A stretch of DNA of 40,568 nucleotides, taken from the NCBI RefSeq assembly GCF_014897585.1, contig NZ_JABUXW010000031.1, positions 1 through 40,568 on the forward strand, written 5' to 3'. The DNA is from Brachybacterium tyrofermentans (GTDB lineage Bacteria > Actinomycetota > Actinomycetes > Actinomycetales > Dermabacteraceae). Under the pieces are notes generated by a model, which saw only the letters and a program-made list of their open reading frames with translations, was not told the DNA's origin and made no database searches. The translations under genes were made by a program, and so were the position numbers. Each line of letters opens with the position of its first letter. The first letter of the stretch is position 1. Shown here in pieces: positions 7,545-16,101 of this stretch.

Positions 7545-8303
7545 GTGGAAGGATCCGAGCCGAATCGGGCTAAGACGGTCGATCTGGTCGTGGACCGCGA
7601 GCTCTCGATGCCGCTGTACCTGCAGCTCGCCACCCAGATCGAGAGGGCCATCCAGGCCGGCGAGCTCCCTCCGGGCAGCCGGCTGGAGAACGAGCTCGAT
7701 CTCGCCGGCCGCCTCGGGCTGTCGCGGCCGACGGTGCGCCAGGGCATCCAGGAGCTCGTGGACAAGGGCATGCTGGTGCGCAAGCGCGGCGTGGGCACCC
7801 AGGTGGTGCAGGCGCCCGTGAACCGCCAGGTCGCGCTGACCTCCCTGTACGACGACCTGCGCAGCGCCGGGAAGGCCCCGCGCACCGAGGTCGTCGAGTA
7901 CCGCATCGGTCGGCCGTCCCCGGAGGCCGTGGACCGCCTGCAGCTGCGCGCCGGCGAGCAGGTGCTCGAGCTGCTGCGCGTGCGCTACGCCGACGACGAG
8001 CCGCTCGCCGTCATGCGCAACACCCTGCCCGAGCGCATCGCCCCCAGCCGCGAGAGCCTCGCGAGCAACGGCCTGTACGCCTCCCTGCGGGAGGAGGGCG
8101 TGGTCTCCGTGCTCGCCCACGAGCGCATCGGCGCCACCGTGGCCGACGAGGAGCACGCCGAGCTGCTCGACGAGGAGATCGGCGCCGCCCTGCTCACCAT
8201 GGAGCGCAAGTCCTTCGCCAATGATGGCCGCGTGGTCGAGTTCGGGTACCACGTGTACCGCGCCTCGCGGTACTCCTTCGAGGTCACCCTCGTCGACTCC
8301 TGA
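7545..8303 (+). CDS. GntR family transcriptional regulator with UTRA domain (probable iol regulator)
   Basis: 252-residue HutC-type GntR protein. Residues about 19-84 form the winged helix (PLYLQLATQIERAIQ, LGLSRPTVRQGIQEL, KGMLVRKRGVGTQV). Residues about 100-245 form the UTRA effector domain (GRPSPEAVDRLQ, VLELLRVRYADDEPLAV, ending in RYSFEV). The GTG start at 7545 follows GGAGAG. It lies immediately after the inositol operon in the same direction and most likely senses an inositol-pathway intermediate and represses that operon. Ligand and sites are unproven. Confidence 0.9.
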   Translation: MEGSEPNRAKTVDLVVDRELSMPLYLQLATQIERAIQAGELPPGSRLENELDLAGRLGLSRPTVRQGIQELVDKGMLVRKRGVGTQVVQAPVNRQVALTSLYDDLRSAGKAPRTEVVEYRIGRPSPEAVDRLQLRAGEQVLELLRVRYADDEPLAVMRNTLPERIAPSRESLASNGLYASLREEGVVSVLAHERIGATVADEEHAELLDEEIGAALLTMERKSFANDGRVVEFGYHVYRASRYSFEVTLVDS

Positions 8304-8342
8304 CCCCGGTGCCGGTGGGGCCGGCACCGGACGCCGGGGTCA
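8301..8342. terminator. Strong GC-rich stem-loop between convergent genes
   Basis: Outer arms TGACCCCGG (8301-8309) and CCGGGGTCA (8334-8342), with an internal perfect 8-bp hairpin GGTGCCGG/CCGGCACC (8308-8315/8321-8328), fill the gap between the GntR stop and the TelA stop. It has no U tract, as is common in actinobacteria, and could act on both strands. Confidence 0.7.
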
Positions 8343-8362
8343 GGTCGCCTCTGCGGGCTGGG

Positions 8363-9577
8363 TCAGCGGTCCTCGATCTCGAGGAGGTCCGCCGCGCTCT
8401 CGAGGTCCGTGTGCTCGGTGGAGTCCTGGTTCATCCGCTCCAGGTAGGGCTGCGAGCGCTCCACCTGCTGCTCCAGGGAGTTCACCGTGGTCAGGAAGTT
8501 CTGGTTGGCCTGGGTGCGGAAGGCGTCGATCCCGTCCATGGTGGTGAACAGGTTGTCGAAGGCCTTCTTCAGCGTCTCGGGGGAGACCCCGGAGCTGGCT
8601 GCCTGCTCCTGGATCTTCAGGGTGTTGTCCGCGAGCATCTGCGAGGTGCGGTCGATGAGCGAGTCCGTCGTGCGGTTGACCGCGTCGATCTGGTCGAGCA
8701 CGAGGCGCTGGTTCTCGAGCGCCTGGGCCGTGATCACGGCGGTGCGCAGCGCGGTGACCGTGGTGGTGCGCGCACGCTCCACACCCTGCTGAAGCTTGGT
8801 GTTGTTGTCCTCGATGAGGCCCATCGCGAGGTAGGCCTGCACGGTGACGGCGATCTGCGTGGCCACGTCCTGGCGCCGCTGGCGCACGGCGAACAGCACG
8901 TCCCGCTCCATGGCGTCGGCCTCCGCGGTCTTGCCCGCGGAGCGGGTCTGATCGGCGCGGCGCACGGTGCGCTCATCCAGCAGCCGCAGCAGCTGGGAGG
9001 CCTTCTGCAGGGCTTCGAGGTCCTCCCAGAGGGAGCGGCGCTCCACCGACAGCTCGGCGTTGTCGCGCTGCAGCATCTCCTGGCCGCGGCTGAGCGCGCC
9101 GAGCACCTCGTCGAGCTGCTTCTGGTTGGACTCGTAGCTGCGGAAATAGCGCTTGGCGGACTTCTTCCCCGGCAGGAACGCGAGGGCCTTCGAGGCGAAG
9201 GTGTCGTCCTTCGGGGCGAGGTCCTCCATGGTGGTGCGCAGCTGGGAGAGGGATTTCGAGACGTTCTCCTGGGAGCCGCCGCTCTCCTTCGCGTCGCGGA
9301 GCGACTGCTGCATGAATCGCGAGGAGGTCCCGGTGGTGCGCTCGAAGGTGCGCCTGGCGACCGCGCCCAGCGCGTCGACCTGGGCGGTGAACTCCTGGGA
9401 GTGCGGGTTGAGGGCGGCGATCTGCTCGACCCACTGATCGGCGCGGCCCTCGAGATCCTGCTGGGTCTCGGCGGGCAGGTCGGGGAGCATCGAGACGGCC
9501 TGGTCCTCGGGGACCTCGGCGATGGGCTCGGCCGGGGTGATCTCCGGTTCGGGGGTGGGCGGCTGGAGCTTGTCCAT
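8363..9577 (-). CDS. Toxic anion resistance protein, TelA family
   Basis: 404-residue cytosolic TelA-family protein (PF05816), linked in other bacteria to tellurite or envelope-stress tolerance. It is mostly helical with long coiled coils (ALGAVARRTFERTTGTSSRFMQQSLRD-type helices, EMLQRDNAELSVERRSLWEDLEALQ, and a conserved RQRRQDVATQIAVTVQAYLAMGLIEDNN core). The start at 9577 is chosen for the GAGGAGG site upstream; the reading frame extends 37 codons further with no family sequence. The N-terminal 35 residues are Pro/Glu-rich. It pairs with the XpaC-like gene upstream, a conserved partnership; the molecular role is not settled. Confidence 0.9.
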   Translation of the reverse strand: MDKLQPPTPEPEITPAEPIAEVPEDQAVSMLPDLPAETQQDLEGRADQWVEQIAALNPHSQEFTAQVDALGAVARRTFERTTGTSSRFMQQSLRDAKESGGSQENVSKSLSQLRTTMEDLAPKDDTFASKALAFLPGKKSAKRYFRSYESNQKQLDEVLGALSRGQEMLQRDNAELSVERRSLWEDLEALQKASQLLRLLDERTVRRADQTRSAGKTAEADAMERDVLFAVRQRRQDVATQIAVTVQAYLAMGLIEDNNTKLQQGVERARTTTVTALRTAVITAQALENQRLVLDQIDAVNRTTDSLIDRTSQMLADNTLKIQEQAASSGVSPETLKKAFDNLFTTMDGIDAFRTQANQNFLTTVNSLEQQVERSQPYLERMNQDSTEHTDLESAADLLEIEDR

Positions 9578-9706
9578 GGGGGCCTCCTCGGGCGATGGGC
9601 GGATCGATGTCGGGTCAGTGCAGGTCGGGGAAGAGCTGTGCGGGTCAGTGGCTGGACAGTGGCTGGTCGATGATGGGGCGCCGGGCATCGGGCGCCGGCG
9701 GCCGGG

Positions 9707-10594
9707 TCAGACGTCGATGATCGGGTTCAGGTGCTGGTCGGCGAAGCGGGTGCGGAGGAACTCGGCGTGCACGTCGAGGGAGCGGGACACCCCGGCGACG
9801 ATGCCGCTCTCGATCTGCTCGAGGCCCTCGCCGAGCACGGTGAGCTGCTGGTCGACGTCCTCGAGGTTGTCCAGCGCCTCCTGCCGCGCCGCGCCGCGGA
9901 AGGTGGCGAGGAAGCCGCCCAAGTCCTCCGCAGCGTCGACCAGCTCGGGCAGGTAGCGGGTGGCCATGCCCTCGAGCATCGTCACCTCGCCCTCATAGGG
10001 GCGCTGTGCGCGGATCGTCTCGGAGCCGGTGACGGCGTCGATGCGGCGCAGCAGGGACTCGACATGCTCGAGCACGAGGCCGACCTTCGGATCACTCGCG
10101 CCGCGACGCAGCTCGGTGGTGCGTCGGCGCAGAGCGGACGTGGCACTGGAGGTCTCCTCGAGCATCCGCACCGTGGTCCCGGAGGCGCCGCCCTCGATCG
10201 TGGGCGGCTGAGGGCCGGACGGGCGGAGAGCACGTAGCGCGGCTCCGCTGCCCCCGGCGACAATCACCCCGGCGCCGACGGCGATGCCGAGCGCGGCCAG
10301 CGGGCCCACGAGCGCGGTGCCCAGGCCCAGCACCAAGCAGGCCGCGCCGACCAGGCCGCCGGCCAGCACGGGCAGGCCGACGGAGACGAGGAACGGCCGA
10401 CGGGGGCGTCCCACGGCGCTCGACGCGGGCCCATGCACCGTGCCCTCGAGCGGCTTCTCGACGGGACCCCAGAGGCTGCGGCGCTCCGCGGTGGCCTTCC
10501 ACGGCAGGTCCACGTCACCGGGCGCGACGGGACCAGGGGACGTGGCGTCCCCGGGGGTCGGCCGCTGGGCCGACGGTTCGTTCCCATCGTTCAC
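9707..10594 (-). CDS. XpaC-like (5-bromo-4-chloroindolyl phosphate hydrolysis family) membrane protein
   Basis: 295-residue protein with a Pro-rich N-terminus (about residues 1-65), two adjacent hydrophobic segments (about 68-91 and 95-118, Gly/Ala/Leu-rich) and a C-terminal helical domain ending FADQHLNPIIDV. This layout and its position directly upstream of telA match the XpaC family. The name comes from a colony phenotype; the biochemical role is unknown. The start is GTG at 10594 with GGAGAG about 14 bases upstream. The gap to telA is 129 bp. Confidence 0.7.
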   Translation of the reverse strand: MNDGNEPSAQRPTPGDATSPGPVAPGDVDLPWKATAERRSLWGPVEKPLEGTVHGPASSAVGRPRRPFLVSVGLPVLAGGLVGAACLVLGLGTALVGPLAALGIAVGAGVIVAGGSGAALRALRPSGPQPPTIEGGASGTTVRMLEETSSATSALRRRTTELRRGASDPKVGLVLEHVESLLRRIDAVTGSETIRAQRPYEGEVTMLEGMATRYLPELVDAAEDLGGFLATFRGAARQEALDNLEDVDQQLTVLGEGLEQIESGIVAGVSRSLDVHAEFLRTRFADQHLNPIIDV

Positions 10595-10812
10595 GTGTAC
10601 CCGCTGTCTCTCCGGAAGGCGGAGACGAGGGCCGGCGGCGGCGTCGGCCCCGGAGGGCCTGCGCCGAGCGAGCGTCTCGTTCCTGGGCGTGCTCGAAGGC
10701 TATCGCGGGCGGCTGGATGGCTCCAGGGGATGCGGGGTTGCGGGGAAGGAGGAGGATGCTGCGGCTGCGGCCGGCCCGGACGGCGCCGTGGGAGCCGGAG
10801 CGCGCGGTGCGC

Positions 10813-11322
10813 TCAGGCCGGGACGCCCTCGACCGCGGCGGCGAGCGACGCGAGGGACTGCTCGAGGAAGTCCGGGCCGACGGATGGCAGCCCACCGATC
10901 TCCGCGGCAACCTCCGGCGGGGTCGCGCTCCAGTCGTAGGCGAGGGTCACTCGGGTGCCCTCCGGGGTCGGGTCGAGGTCGTAGCGCCAGGTCCATCCGC
11001 CGCCGGCCAGGGTGCCGTCGGGGGTGTACTGCGAGGGCTCCCAGGCGATGGAGCGGCCCGGCTCGAAGGCGATCACGAGATTGTGCATCTCGTAGCGCCC
11101 GCCGGCATCGGCGTGGAACATCTCGATGCCGAACACCTGGCCGATCTCCGTGATCCTTGCGGGCGCTGCCTCGAGCGACCCCCGCACCCAGTCCGTCGGC
11201 TCCGTGAGGTGGTGACGCGCCGGGTCGGCCAGCAGGTCGAAGACGACCTCGGGGGCGGCGCGGACGATGCGATGGACGACGAGGCGGTCCGCCTCGGCGG
11301 GCGCGTGCTGATCGGTGGTCAT
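10813..11322 (-). CDS. SRPBCC/START-like family protein
   Basis: 169-residue SRPBCC-fold protein (polyketide cyclase/dehydrase type). Typical landmarks are VVHRIVRAAPEVVFDLLADP near the N-terminus, the WEPSQYTPDG and WTWRYDLDPTPEGTRVTLAYDW strands in the middle, and a long C-terminal helix. Such proteins bind hydrophobic ligands; no catalytic residue is evident. The ATG at 11322 has GGGAGGA upstream and overlaps the stop of the DUF899 gene (ATGA), so the two are co-translated. The divergent TetR gene probably controls both. Confidence 0.85.
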   Translation of the reverse strand: MTTDQHAPAEADRLVVHRIVRAAPEVVFDLLADPARHHLTEPTDWVRGSLEAAPARITEIGQVFGIEMFHADAGGRYEMHNLVIAFEPGRSIAWEPSQYTPDGTLAGGGWTWRYDLDPTPEGTRVTLAYDWSATPPEVAAEIGGLPSVGPDFLEQSLASLAAAVEGVPA

Positions 11323-12014
11323 GATGAGGTCCTCCCGTACAGGGCGGCGACGTCGGGGGAATCGAGCCAGCGCGAATAGGTGGCGGACTGCGGCCATCCC
11401 GCCGGGACGTCCTGCCACTCCTCCTGGCGACCCCAGGGGAGCACGTCCATCAGGGCGAAGGAGTAGGAGAGCTGCTCGATGCCGCGGCCCGTGGTGTGCC
11501 AGGTCCGGTAGACGGTGTCGCCGTCACGGAGGAACACGTTCAGGCCGAAGCCGCCACCGGGCGGGGAGTCGACATCGGCGCCGAAGGAGCTGCCCGCCGT
11601 CGAGTACCACTCCATCTCGTTGCCCACCTTCTCGCGGTAGGCGAGGGCTTCCTGGATCGGTCCCTGAGTGACCACGACGAAGCGGGCGTCGTAGGGGCGC
11701 AGGAAGTCGAGCCGGGTGAGCTGATGCGTGTAGCTCGTGCAACCGCCGCACTGCCATTCGGCCCCCGGTGACCACATGTGGTGGTAGGTGATCAGCTGGG
11801 AGCGGCCGTCGAACAGGTCGACGAGACGGACCGGGCCATCCTTCGACTCCAGGGTGTAGTCAGGGAGCTCCACCATGGGAAGGCGGCGGCGCTGGGCGGC
11901 GATGGCATCGAGCTCCCGGGTCGCGGCCTTCTCGCGCAGGCGCAGGTCATCGAGCTCTCGGCGCCAGGTCTCGGCATCGACGACGGGAGGAAGGGCAGTC
12001 GGGTTCGTGGTCAT
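11319..12014 (-). CDS. DUF899 family thioredoxin-like protein
   Basis: 231-residue DUF899 protein (PF05988, AhpC/thioredoxin fold). Landmarks are LPMVELPDYTLES, LVDLFDGRSQLITYHHMW, the Cys-containing QCGGCTSY at the position of a thioredoxin active site, NVFLRDGDTVYRTWHTTGRG and DVLPWGRQEEW, which are all family-typical. It may act as a peroxidase or disulfide reductase, which is inference. The ATG at 12014 has GGGGAG upstream. It is first in a two-gene operon with the SRPBCC gene and divergent from a TetR regulator across 92 bp. Confidence 0.88.
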   Translation of the reverse strand: MTTNPTALPPVVDAETWRRELDDLRLREKAATRELDAIAAQRRRLPMVELPDYTLESKDGPVRLVDLFDGRSQLITYHHMWSPGAEWQCGGCTSYTHQLTRLDFLRPYDARFVVVTQGPIQEALAYREKVGNEMEWYSTAGSSFGADVDSPPGGGFGLNVFLRDGDTVYRTWHTTGRGIEQLSYSFALMDVLPWGRQEEWQDVPAGWPQSATYSRWLDSPDVAALYGRTSS

Positions 12015-12039
12015 GGTGCTCCCCTGCGGTGGGCGGGAT

Positions 12040-12078
12040 ATGGTGCATGTGAACACCATCCACATTGGTGTGAACACC
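12040..12078. promoter_or_regulatory. Paired direct-repeat operator in the TetR/DUF899 divergent promoter
   Basis: GTGAACACC occurs at 12049-12057 and again at 12070-12078, exactly 21 bp apart, two helical turns. Each copy lies in a larger imperfect palindrome: ATGGTG(8)CACCAT at 12040-12059, and GGTG-TGAA-CACC at 12067-12078. Placement between the two starts suggests two TetR dimers binding on the same face. Confidence 0.6.
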
Positions 12079-12106
12079 GTAAACTTTGAGCGGAAGGGCG
12101 TCAAGA

Positions 12107-12721
12107 GTGTCGGAGGGGAATCGTCCGTACCACCACGGCGACCTGCGGGCCGCACTGGTGGCCGAGGGGCTCGAGCTCACGCGCAGCGACGGCCCCGGCG
12201 CCCTGTCGCTGCGGGAGGTGACCCGCCGCGCCGGTGTCTCCCCGGCGGCGGCGTATCGCCATTTCCGTGATCGTTCCGCGCTCCTCGGCGCTCTCGGTCT
12301 GGAGATCCAGAGCCGCGTGGTGGAGCGGATGCGCGCGCGGACGGCGGAACCCGGAGTGGCCGATCCAGCGGAGGAATCCCTGCGCCGGCTTCGCGGCGTG
12401 GGTCTCGGTTACATCGACTTCGCTTGCGAGGAGCCGGGCTGGTTCGAGATGGCCTTCTTCGGGATCGCCGACGTCGAGGGCATCGGGCCGGACCTCGCGC
12501 GCGTGCCACCGTTCGCCGAGCTGCTCGCAGCACTGGACGAGTGCGTGGCGTCCGGGGCGCTGCCCGCCCTTCGGCGCCCCGGAGCAGAGTTCTCCTGCTG
12601 GTCAGCGGTGCACGGATGTGCGGAGCTGATCGTGCACGGCCCCTTGAGGGGGGCGGCCCCGGGGCTGGTGCGAGAGGTTGCCGAGCGCGTGGTCGACGAC
12701 ATCATCGTCGGCATCCGCTGA
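12107..12721 (+). CDS. TetR/AcrR family transcriptional regulator
   Basis: 204-residue TetR regulator. The helix-turn-helix is near residues 12-58 (HHGDLRAALVAEGLELT, LSLREVTRRAGVSPAAAYRHFRDRSALL). The C-terminal ligand domain contains a WHG-type segment (CWSAVHGCAELIV). GTG at 12107 is preferred because GGAAGG lies nine bases upstream; an in-frame TTG at 12086 has no ribosome site. It is divergent from the DUF899-SRPBCC operon and very likely represses it and itself through the paired repeats between them. Confidence 0.88.
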   Translation: MSEGNRPYHHGDLRAALVAEGLELTRSDGPGALSLREVTRRAGVSPAAAYRHFRDRSALLGALGLEIQSRVVERMRARTAEPGVADPAEESLRRLRGVGLGYIDFACEEPGWFEMAFFGIADVEGIGPDLARVPPFAELLAALDECVASGALPALRRPGAEFSCWSAVHGCAELIVHGPLRGAAPGLVREVAERVVDDIIVGIR

Positions 12722-12769
12722 CCGCCGATTCCCTCGCGCGAGAACGCCCCGGAGGTGACCGTTGGGCCC

Positions 12770-12809
12770 GCGCTCCGGGCCGGGTCTCCGCGGCGAATCC
12801 CCGGAGCGC
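12770..12809. terminator. 10-bp inverted repeat between convergent genes
   Basis: GCGCTCCGGG (12770-12779) and its exact complement CCCGGAGCGC (12800-12809) flank a 20-base loop in the 103-bp gap between the TetR stop and the M81 peptidase stop. No T run is present. The long loop makes it a weaker candidate. Confidence 0.5.
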
Positions 12810-12824
12810 GCCTCGAATCGGGTG

Positions 12825-14474
12825 TCAACGGCGGGCGCGGCCGCCTCCTGCGAGCACGTCGGCGGCGCTCGGCGCGGGGATCTCGGCGTCGAAGGGGATC
12901 ATCGGCCGCTGGATGCGCGAGTGGCCCAGGCGCACCAGGTCCTGGTCCACGCCGCCCGGGGTGAGGGCGAGCAGCCAGTCGGCGGCGGCGTCGTACTGGT
13001 CCGGCTCGAGGTAGCCCATCTTCACGGTGACCACGTCGAAGCCCGTCATCGACAGGCCGAGGCGCTCGAACATCTCGTGGCGCGCCCACTGCGAACGACG
13101 CCCCGTGACCACGACCGTCAGGCCGGTGGGAGACTCCCCGTCGAGCACGCGCAGTGCGGCGGCGCGGCCCGTCGGCCCGGATTCATCGAGCGCTGCCACC
13201 TCCACCCGCAGCGGCACCGGGCCGGGATCGCGGGCGTCGATCCGCGCGCCGACCTGCACCTCGAGGCGGCCGCCGACGCCCGCCTGCCAGGCGGCGTCGG
13301 TCGTGTCCGGATCCACCAGCGCGACCATGAGCGCGCTCACCGCACCGGAACGGATCTCCTCGCGTGCGGCGAGGCGGGCCAGGCAGTAGGTGGTGTCGTC
13401 GGCGCCGCCGGCCCCGGGGTTGTCCCCGGAATCGGAGATCCAGAACGGCCGAGCCTCTGAGGCGATCGCCTGGTCCAGGCACTCCTCGAAGGTGCCGGTG
13501 GGGGCCACGAACTCGAAGTCGTGGCGGGCCTGCCACACGGTCCCGGCGAGCTCGAGCGCCGCCTCCTGCACGGCGGCCTCGTCGTCCCCGAAGGCGACGA
13601 TCGCGGCCTGGCAGCGGGGCTGGTCGGCCCAGGCGAACCCGATCCAGTAGGAGATGTCGGTGATACCCCCGCGCTGGGTGATCGCGGGGATGCCGCCGTA
13701 GATCGTCCGGGCCGGTTCGATCCGGGTGGAGGTCTTCTCGCCGGGCAGCAGGATCGGCACATGCACGAGCGCCTTGTGGGGGAGCGCCCCGCCGTCGCGC
13801 ACCCGGGCGGCGGCCTCCACGAGGTCGCGTAGGCCCCGCTCGCGGGTCTCCCAGGCGTCGATGTGGGGAGCGTGCCGGTAGCAGGTCAGCAGGTCACAGC
13901 CCTCGAAGAGGGTGTGCGAGACGTTCCCGTGCAGGTCCATCGCGGTGCCGACCACCACGTCCGGGCCGATCGCTCCACGGATCGCCGTGAGGAGGTCGCC
14001 CTCGGCGTCCTCGAGGCCCTCCACGCTCATCGCCCCGTGGATGTCGAAGAAGAAGCCGTCCAGCGGGGACTCGGCATGCGCGGCGGCGAGACCCTCCGTG
14101 ATCTCCTGCTTCCACCCCTCGTACACGTCGCGCGCGAGCTGGCCGCCCGGCAGGGCGCGGGCGTGCAGCACGCCCACGTACTCGGCCGCTTCTCGCAGCG
14201 CACGCCCCGAGGTCGAGGGTCCGCCGCCGATGCCTCTGGCTGCGGCGGGACCGGGCGCCGAGCCCCGGTCCTCGGCGCCGCTGAAGAAGGGATAGCGGTC
14301 CAGGATCGGCTCCGTGCCGCGCCGCACCTCGAAATCGGCGGTGCCGGAGCGGTAGGGCGTGAACGTCGAGGACTCGATCGCGATCCCGGCGATGCCGATC
14401 CGGGGACGGGCCGGGATCCCGGCCGACGGATCGGCGGCTTCGGCGGACTGCGTGGACTGCGACGTCGCGGACAT
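12825..14474 (-). CDS. M81 family metallopeptidase (MlrC-like)
   Basis: 549-residue M81 peptidase, related to microcystinase MlrC, which opens linear peptides in the cytosol. Landmarks are IGIAGIAIESSTFTPYR at the N-terminus, FFFDIHGAMSVEG and GTAMDLHGNVS (the two His and Asp/Glu residues of the metal site), CYRHAPHIDAWETR, and DSGDNPGAGGADDTTY with a C-terminal MlrC domain (VVVTGRRSQWARHEMF, VTVKMGYLEPDQYDAAADWLLALTPGG). The ATG at 14474 is chosen for GGAG just upstream. It is divergent from the fucosidase across 107 bp. The substrate cannot be told; many homologues sit in nutrient-scavenging loci. Confidence 0.9.
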   Translation of the reverse strand: MSATSQSTQSAEAADPSAGIPARPRIGIAGIAIESSTFTPYRSGTADFEVRRGTEPILDRYPFFSGAEDRGSAPGPAAARGIGGGPSTSGRALREAAEYVGVLHARALPGGQLARDVYEGWKQEITEGLAAAHAESPLDGFFFDIHGAMSVEGLEDAEGDLLTAIRGAIGPDVVVGTAMDLHGNVSHTLFEGCDLLTCYRHAPHIDAWETRERGLRDLVEAAARVRDGGALPHKALVHVPILLPGEKTSTRIEPARTIYGGIPAITQRGGITDISYWIGFAWADQPRCQAAIVAFGDDEAAVQEAALELAGTVWQARHDFEFVAPTGTFEECLDQAIASEARPFWISDSGDNPGAGGADDTTYCLARLAAREEIRSGAVSALMVALVDPDTTDAAWQAGVGGRLEVQVGARIDARDPGPVPLRVEVAALDESGPTGRAAALRVLDGESPTGLTVVVTGRRSQWARHEMFERLGLSMTGFDVVTVKMGYLEPDQYDAAADWLLALTPGGVDQDLVRLGHSRIQRPMIPFDAEIPAPSAADVLAGGGRARR

Positions 14475-14581
14475 GCGATGCTCCAGGGGCTTGAGCGGTT
14501 GATGGGGGGGGTGCGGACATCCTTCCATCCCGGCCGCCCACCCCGCCATGAGCGCGCCGAGGCGCTCGAAGGAGCAGTGCG

Positions 14582-16012
14582 TTGATCAGTTTCGATGACC
14601 GCCATGGGCCCGCAGATGCGGCCCCGGTCGCCGCCTACCCCGAGCTCGCCGTGCCCGACTGGTATCGCGACGCGAAGCTCGGCATGTTCGTGCACTGGGG
14701 CCTGTACTCCGTCCCCGCCTGGGCGGACGTCCTGGACCGCAGCGACGTCACCGCGCAGAACGCCTACGCCCGCCACCAGTACGCCGAGTGGTACGCCAAC
14801 ACCGTGCGCATCGAGGGCAGCCCCACCCGCGAGCGGCACGAGCGCCTGTACGGCGTGGGCCATTCCTACGAGGACTTCGCCGACGACTGGCACCCGGCCC
14901 CGGACGCCGCCGCCGGGATCGTGGATCTCGCCCGCCGCGCCGGCGCCCGCTACGTGGTGCCGACGACGAAGCACCACGACGGGTTCTGCCTGTGGGACTC
15001 CGCGACCACGCCCTTCACCGCCGCCCGGCGCGGCCCGGGCCGTGACCTCATCGCCGAGTTCGCCGACGCGGTGCGCGAGGCCGGGCTGCGACTGGGCCTG
15101 TACTACTCGGGCGCCCACGACTGGCACGCGAGCGAGTTCCCGCCGCTGACCTCGACCGACGAGCTGTTCGCCCTGCGCCGCAACGACCCGGAGTTCGCGG
15201 CCTTCGCCGCCGCGCAGCTGCGCGAGCTCATCGAGCGCTTCGCCCCGGACGTGCTGTGGAACGACATCGACTGGCCCGACGCCGGCAAGTACGGCGGCCC
15301 CGATTCCTTGCAGGAGCTCTTCCGCGCCCATCTCGCCGCGGTGCCGGACGGTCTGGTCGACGACCGCTGGGGCGTGCCCGTGCACGGCGTGCTCACCCGC
15401 GAGTACCAGGACATCGCCGAGGTGCAGGACGAGGCCTTCGAATCCACCCGTGGCCTGGGCCTCTCCTTCGGGTTCAACGCCGACGAATCCGCCGAGCACG
15501 CCCTGGACGGGACCGCGCTGATCCGTCTGCTGGCCGACGTGGTCTCCAAGAACGGGAACCTGCTGATCAACGTGGGCCCCCGCGCCGACGGCAGCATCGC
15601 CGACCTCCAGGCCCGCGCACTGACGGAGCTGGGGGAGTGGCTGGGCCGGCACGGCGCGGCGATTTATGGGACGAGGCCGTGGCTCCACGAGGCGGTGCGC
15701 ACCCCGCCGGATGGCGTGCGCTTCACGCTCGGGGCCGACGCCGACGGCCGGCAGACGCTGAACGTTCTCCTTCTGGACCCGGCTGCCGGGTCGGTGACGT
15801 TGGGCGCGGAGGTGTCGGCGGCGGTCCGAGATCTGGTCGACCTGCCTGCGAGCGGTGCCGGACCAGCAATCCGGCTCGAGAGCGGGAGACTGGTCGTCAC
15901 CCCGAGCGAAATGCAGAGTGCGGTCGCCGTGGAGGCGCTCACGGTGCGCTATATGCCAACCGCCGGGACTGCTGAGAATGGACTCGAAGGCGCGACCTCC
16001 CCGGGCGTGTAA
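14582..16012 (+). CDS. Alpha-L-fucosidase, GH29
   Basis: 476-residue glycoside hydrolase family 29. The N-terminal WYRDAKLGMFVHWGLYSVPAW, RYVVPTTKHHDGFCLWDS and LGLYYSG blocks form the barrel. VLWNDIDWP places Asp228 at the nucleophile position (Asp224 in the Thermotoga maritima enzyme, which has the near-identical LWNDMGWP). NGNLLINVGPRADG closes the barrel, followed by a small beta-sandwich. No signal peptide is seen, so it probably acts inside the cell on imported fuco-oligosaccharides. The start is TTG at 14582, seven bases after GAAGGAG; no in-frame ATG fits the family's N-terminus. Confidence 0.93.
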   Translation: MISFDDRHGPADAAPVAAYPELAVPDWYRDAKLGMFVHWGLYSVPAWADVLDRSDVTAQNAYARHQYAEWYANTVRIEGSPTRERHERLYGVGHSYEDFADDWHPAPDAAAGIVDLARRAGARYVVPTTKHHDGFCLWDSATTPFTAARRGPGRDLIAEFADAVREAGLRLGLYYSGAHDWHASEFPPLTSTDELFALRRNDPEFAAFAAAQLRELIERFAPDVLWNDIDWPDAGKYGGPDSLQELFRAHLAAVPDGLVDDRWGVPVHGVLTREYQDIAEVQDEAFESTRGLGLSFGFNADESAEHALDGTALIRLLADVVSKNGNLLINVGPRADGSIADLQARALTELGEWLGRHGAAIYGTRPWLHEAVRTPPDGVRFTLGADADGRQTLNVLLLDPAAGSVTLGAEVSAAVRDLVDLPASGAGPAIRLESGRLVVTPSEMQSAVAVEALTVRYMPTAGTAENGLEGATSPGV

Positions 16013-16065
16013 GGACCGTGCATGGCGTGCTCTCTACGGCGTCGTGAGTCATGCACCGCTCGATC

Positions 16066-16082
16066 GTTGCGATTATCGCAAC
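16066..16082. promoter_or_regulatory. 17-bp palindromic operator upstream of the XRE-ImmA gene
   Basis: GTTGCGATTATCGCAAC is a perfect 7-bp inverted repeat around TTA, ending 19 bp before the XRE-ImmA start. Size and position are typical of an autoregulatory XRE operator. A second repeat, GTGCATG/CATGCAC (16018-16024/16050-16056), may terminate the fucosidase transcript. Confidence 0.65.
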
Positions 16083-16101
16083 TTGCTCGTAGGGTGGTCG
16101 C

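Noticed and set aside
8309..9673. 454-residue rightward frame opposite telA
   Set aside because: The TelA protein on the other strand has full family similarity and a good ribosome site; this frame is its mirror image.
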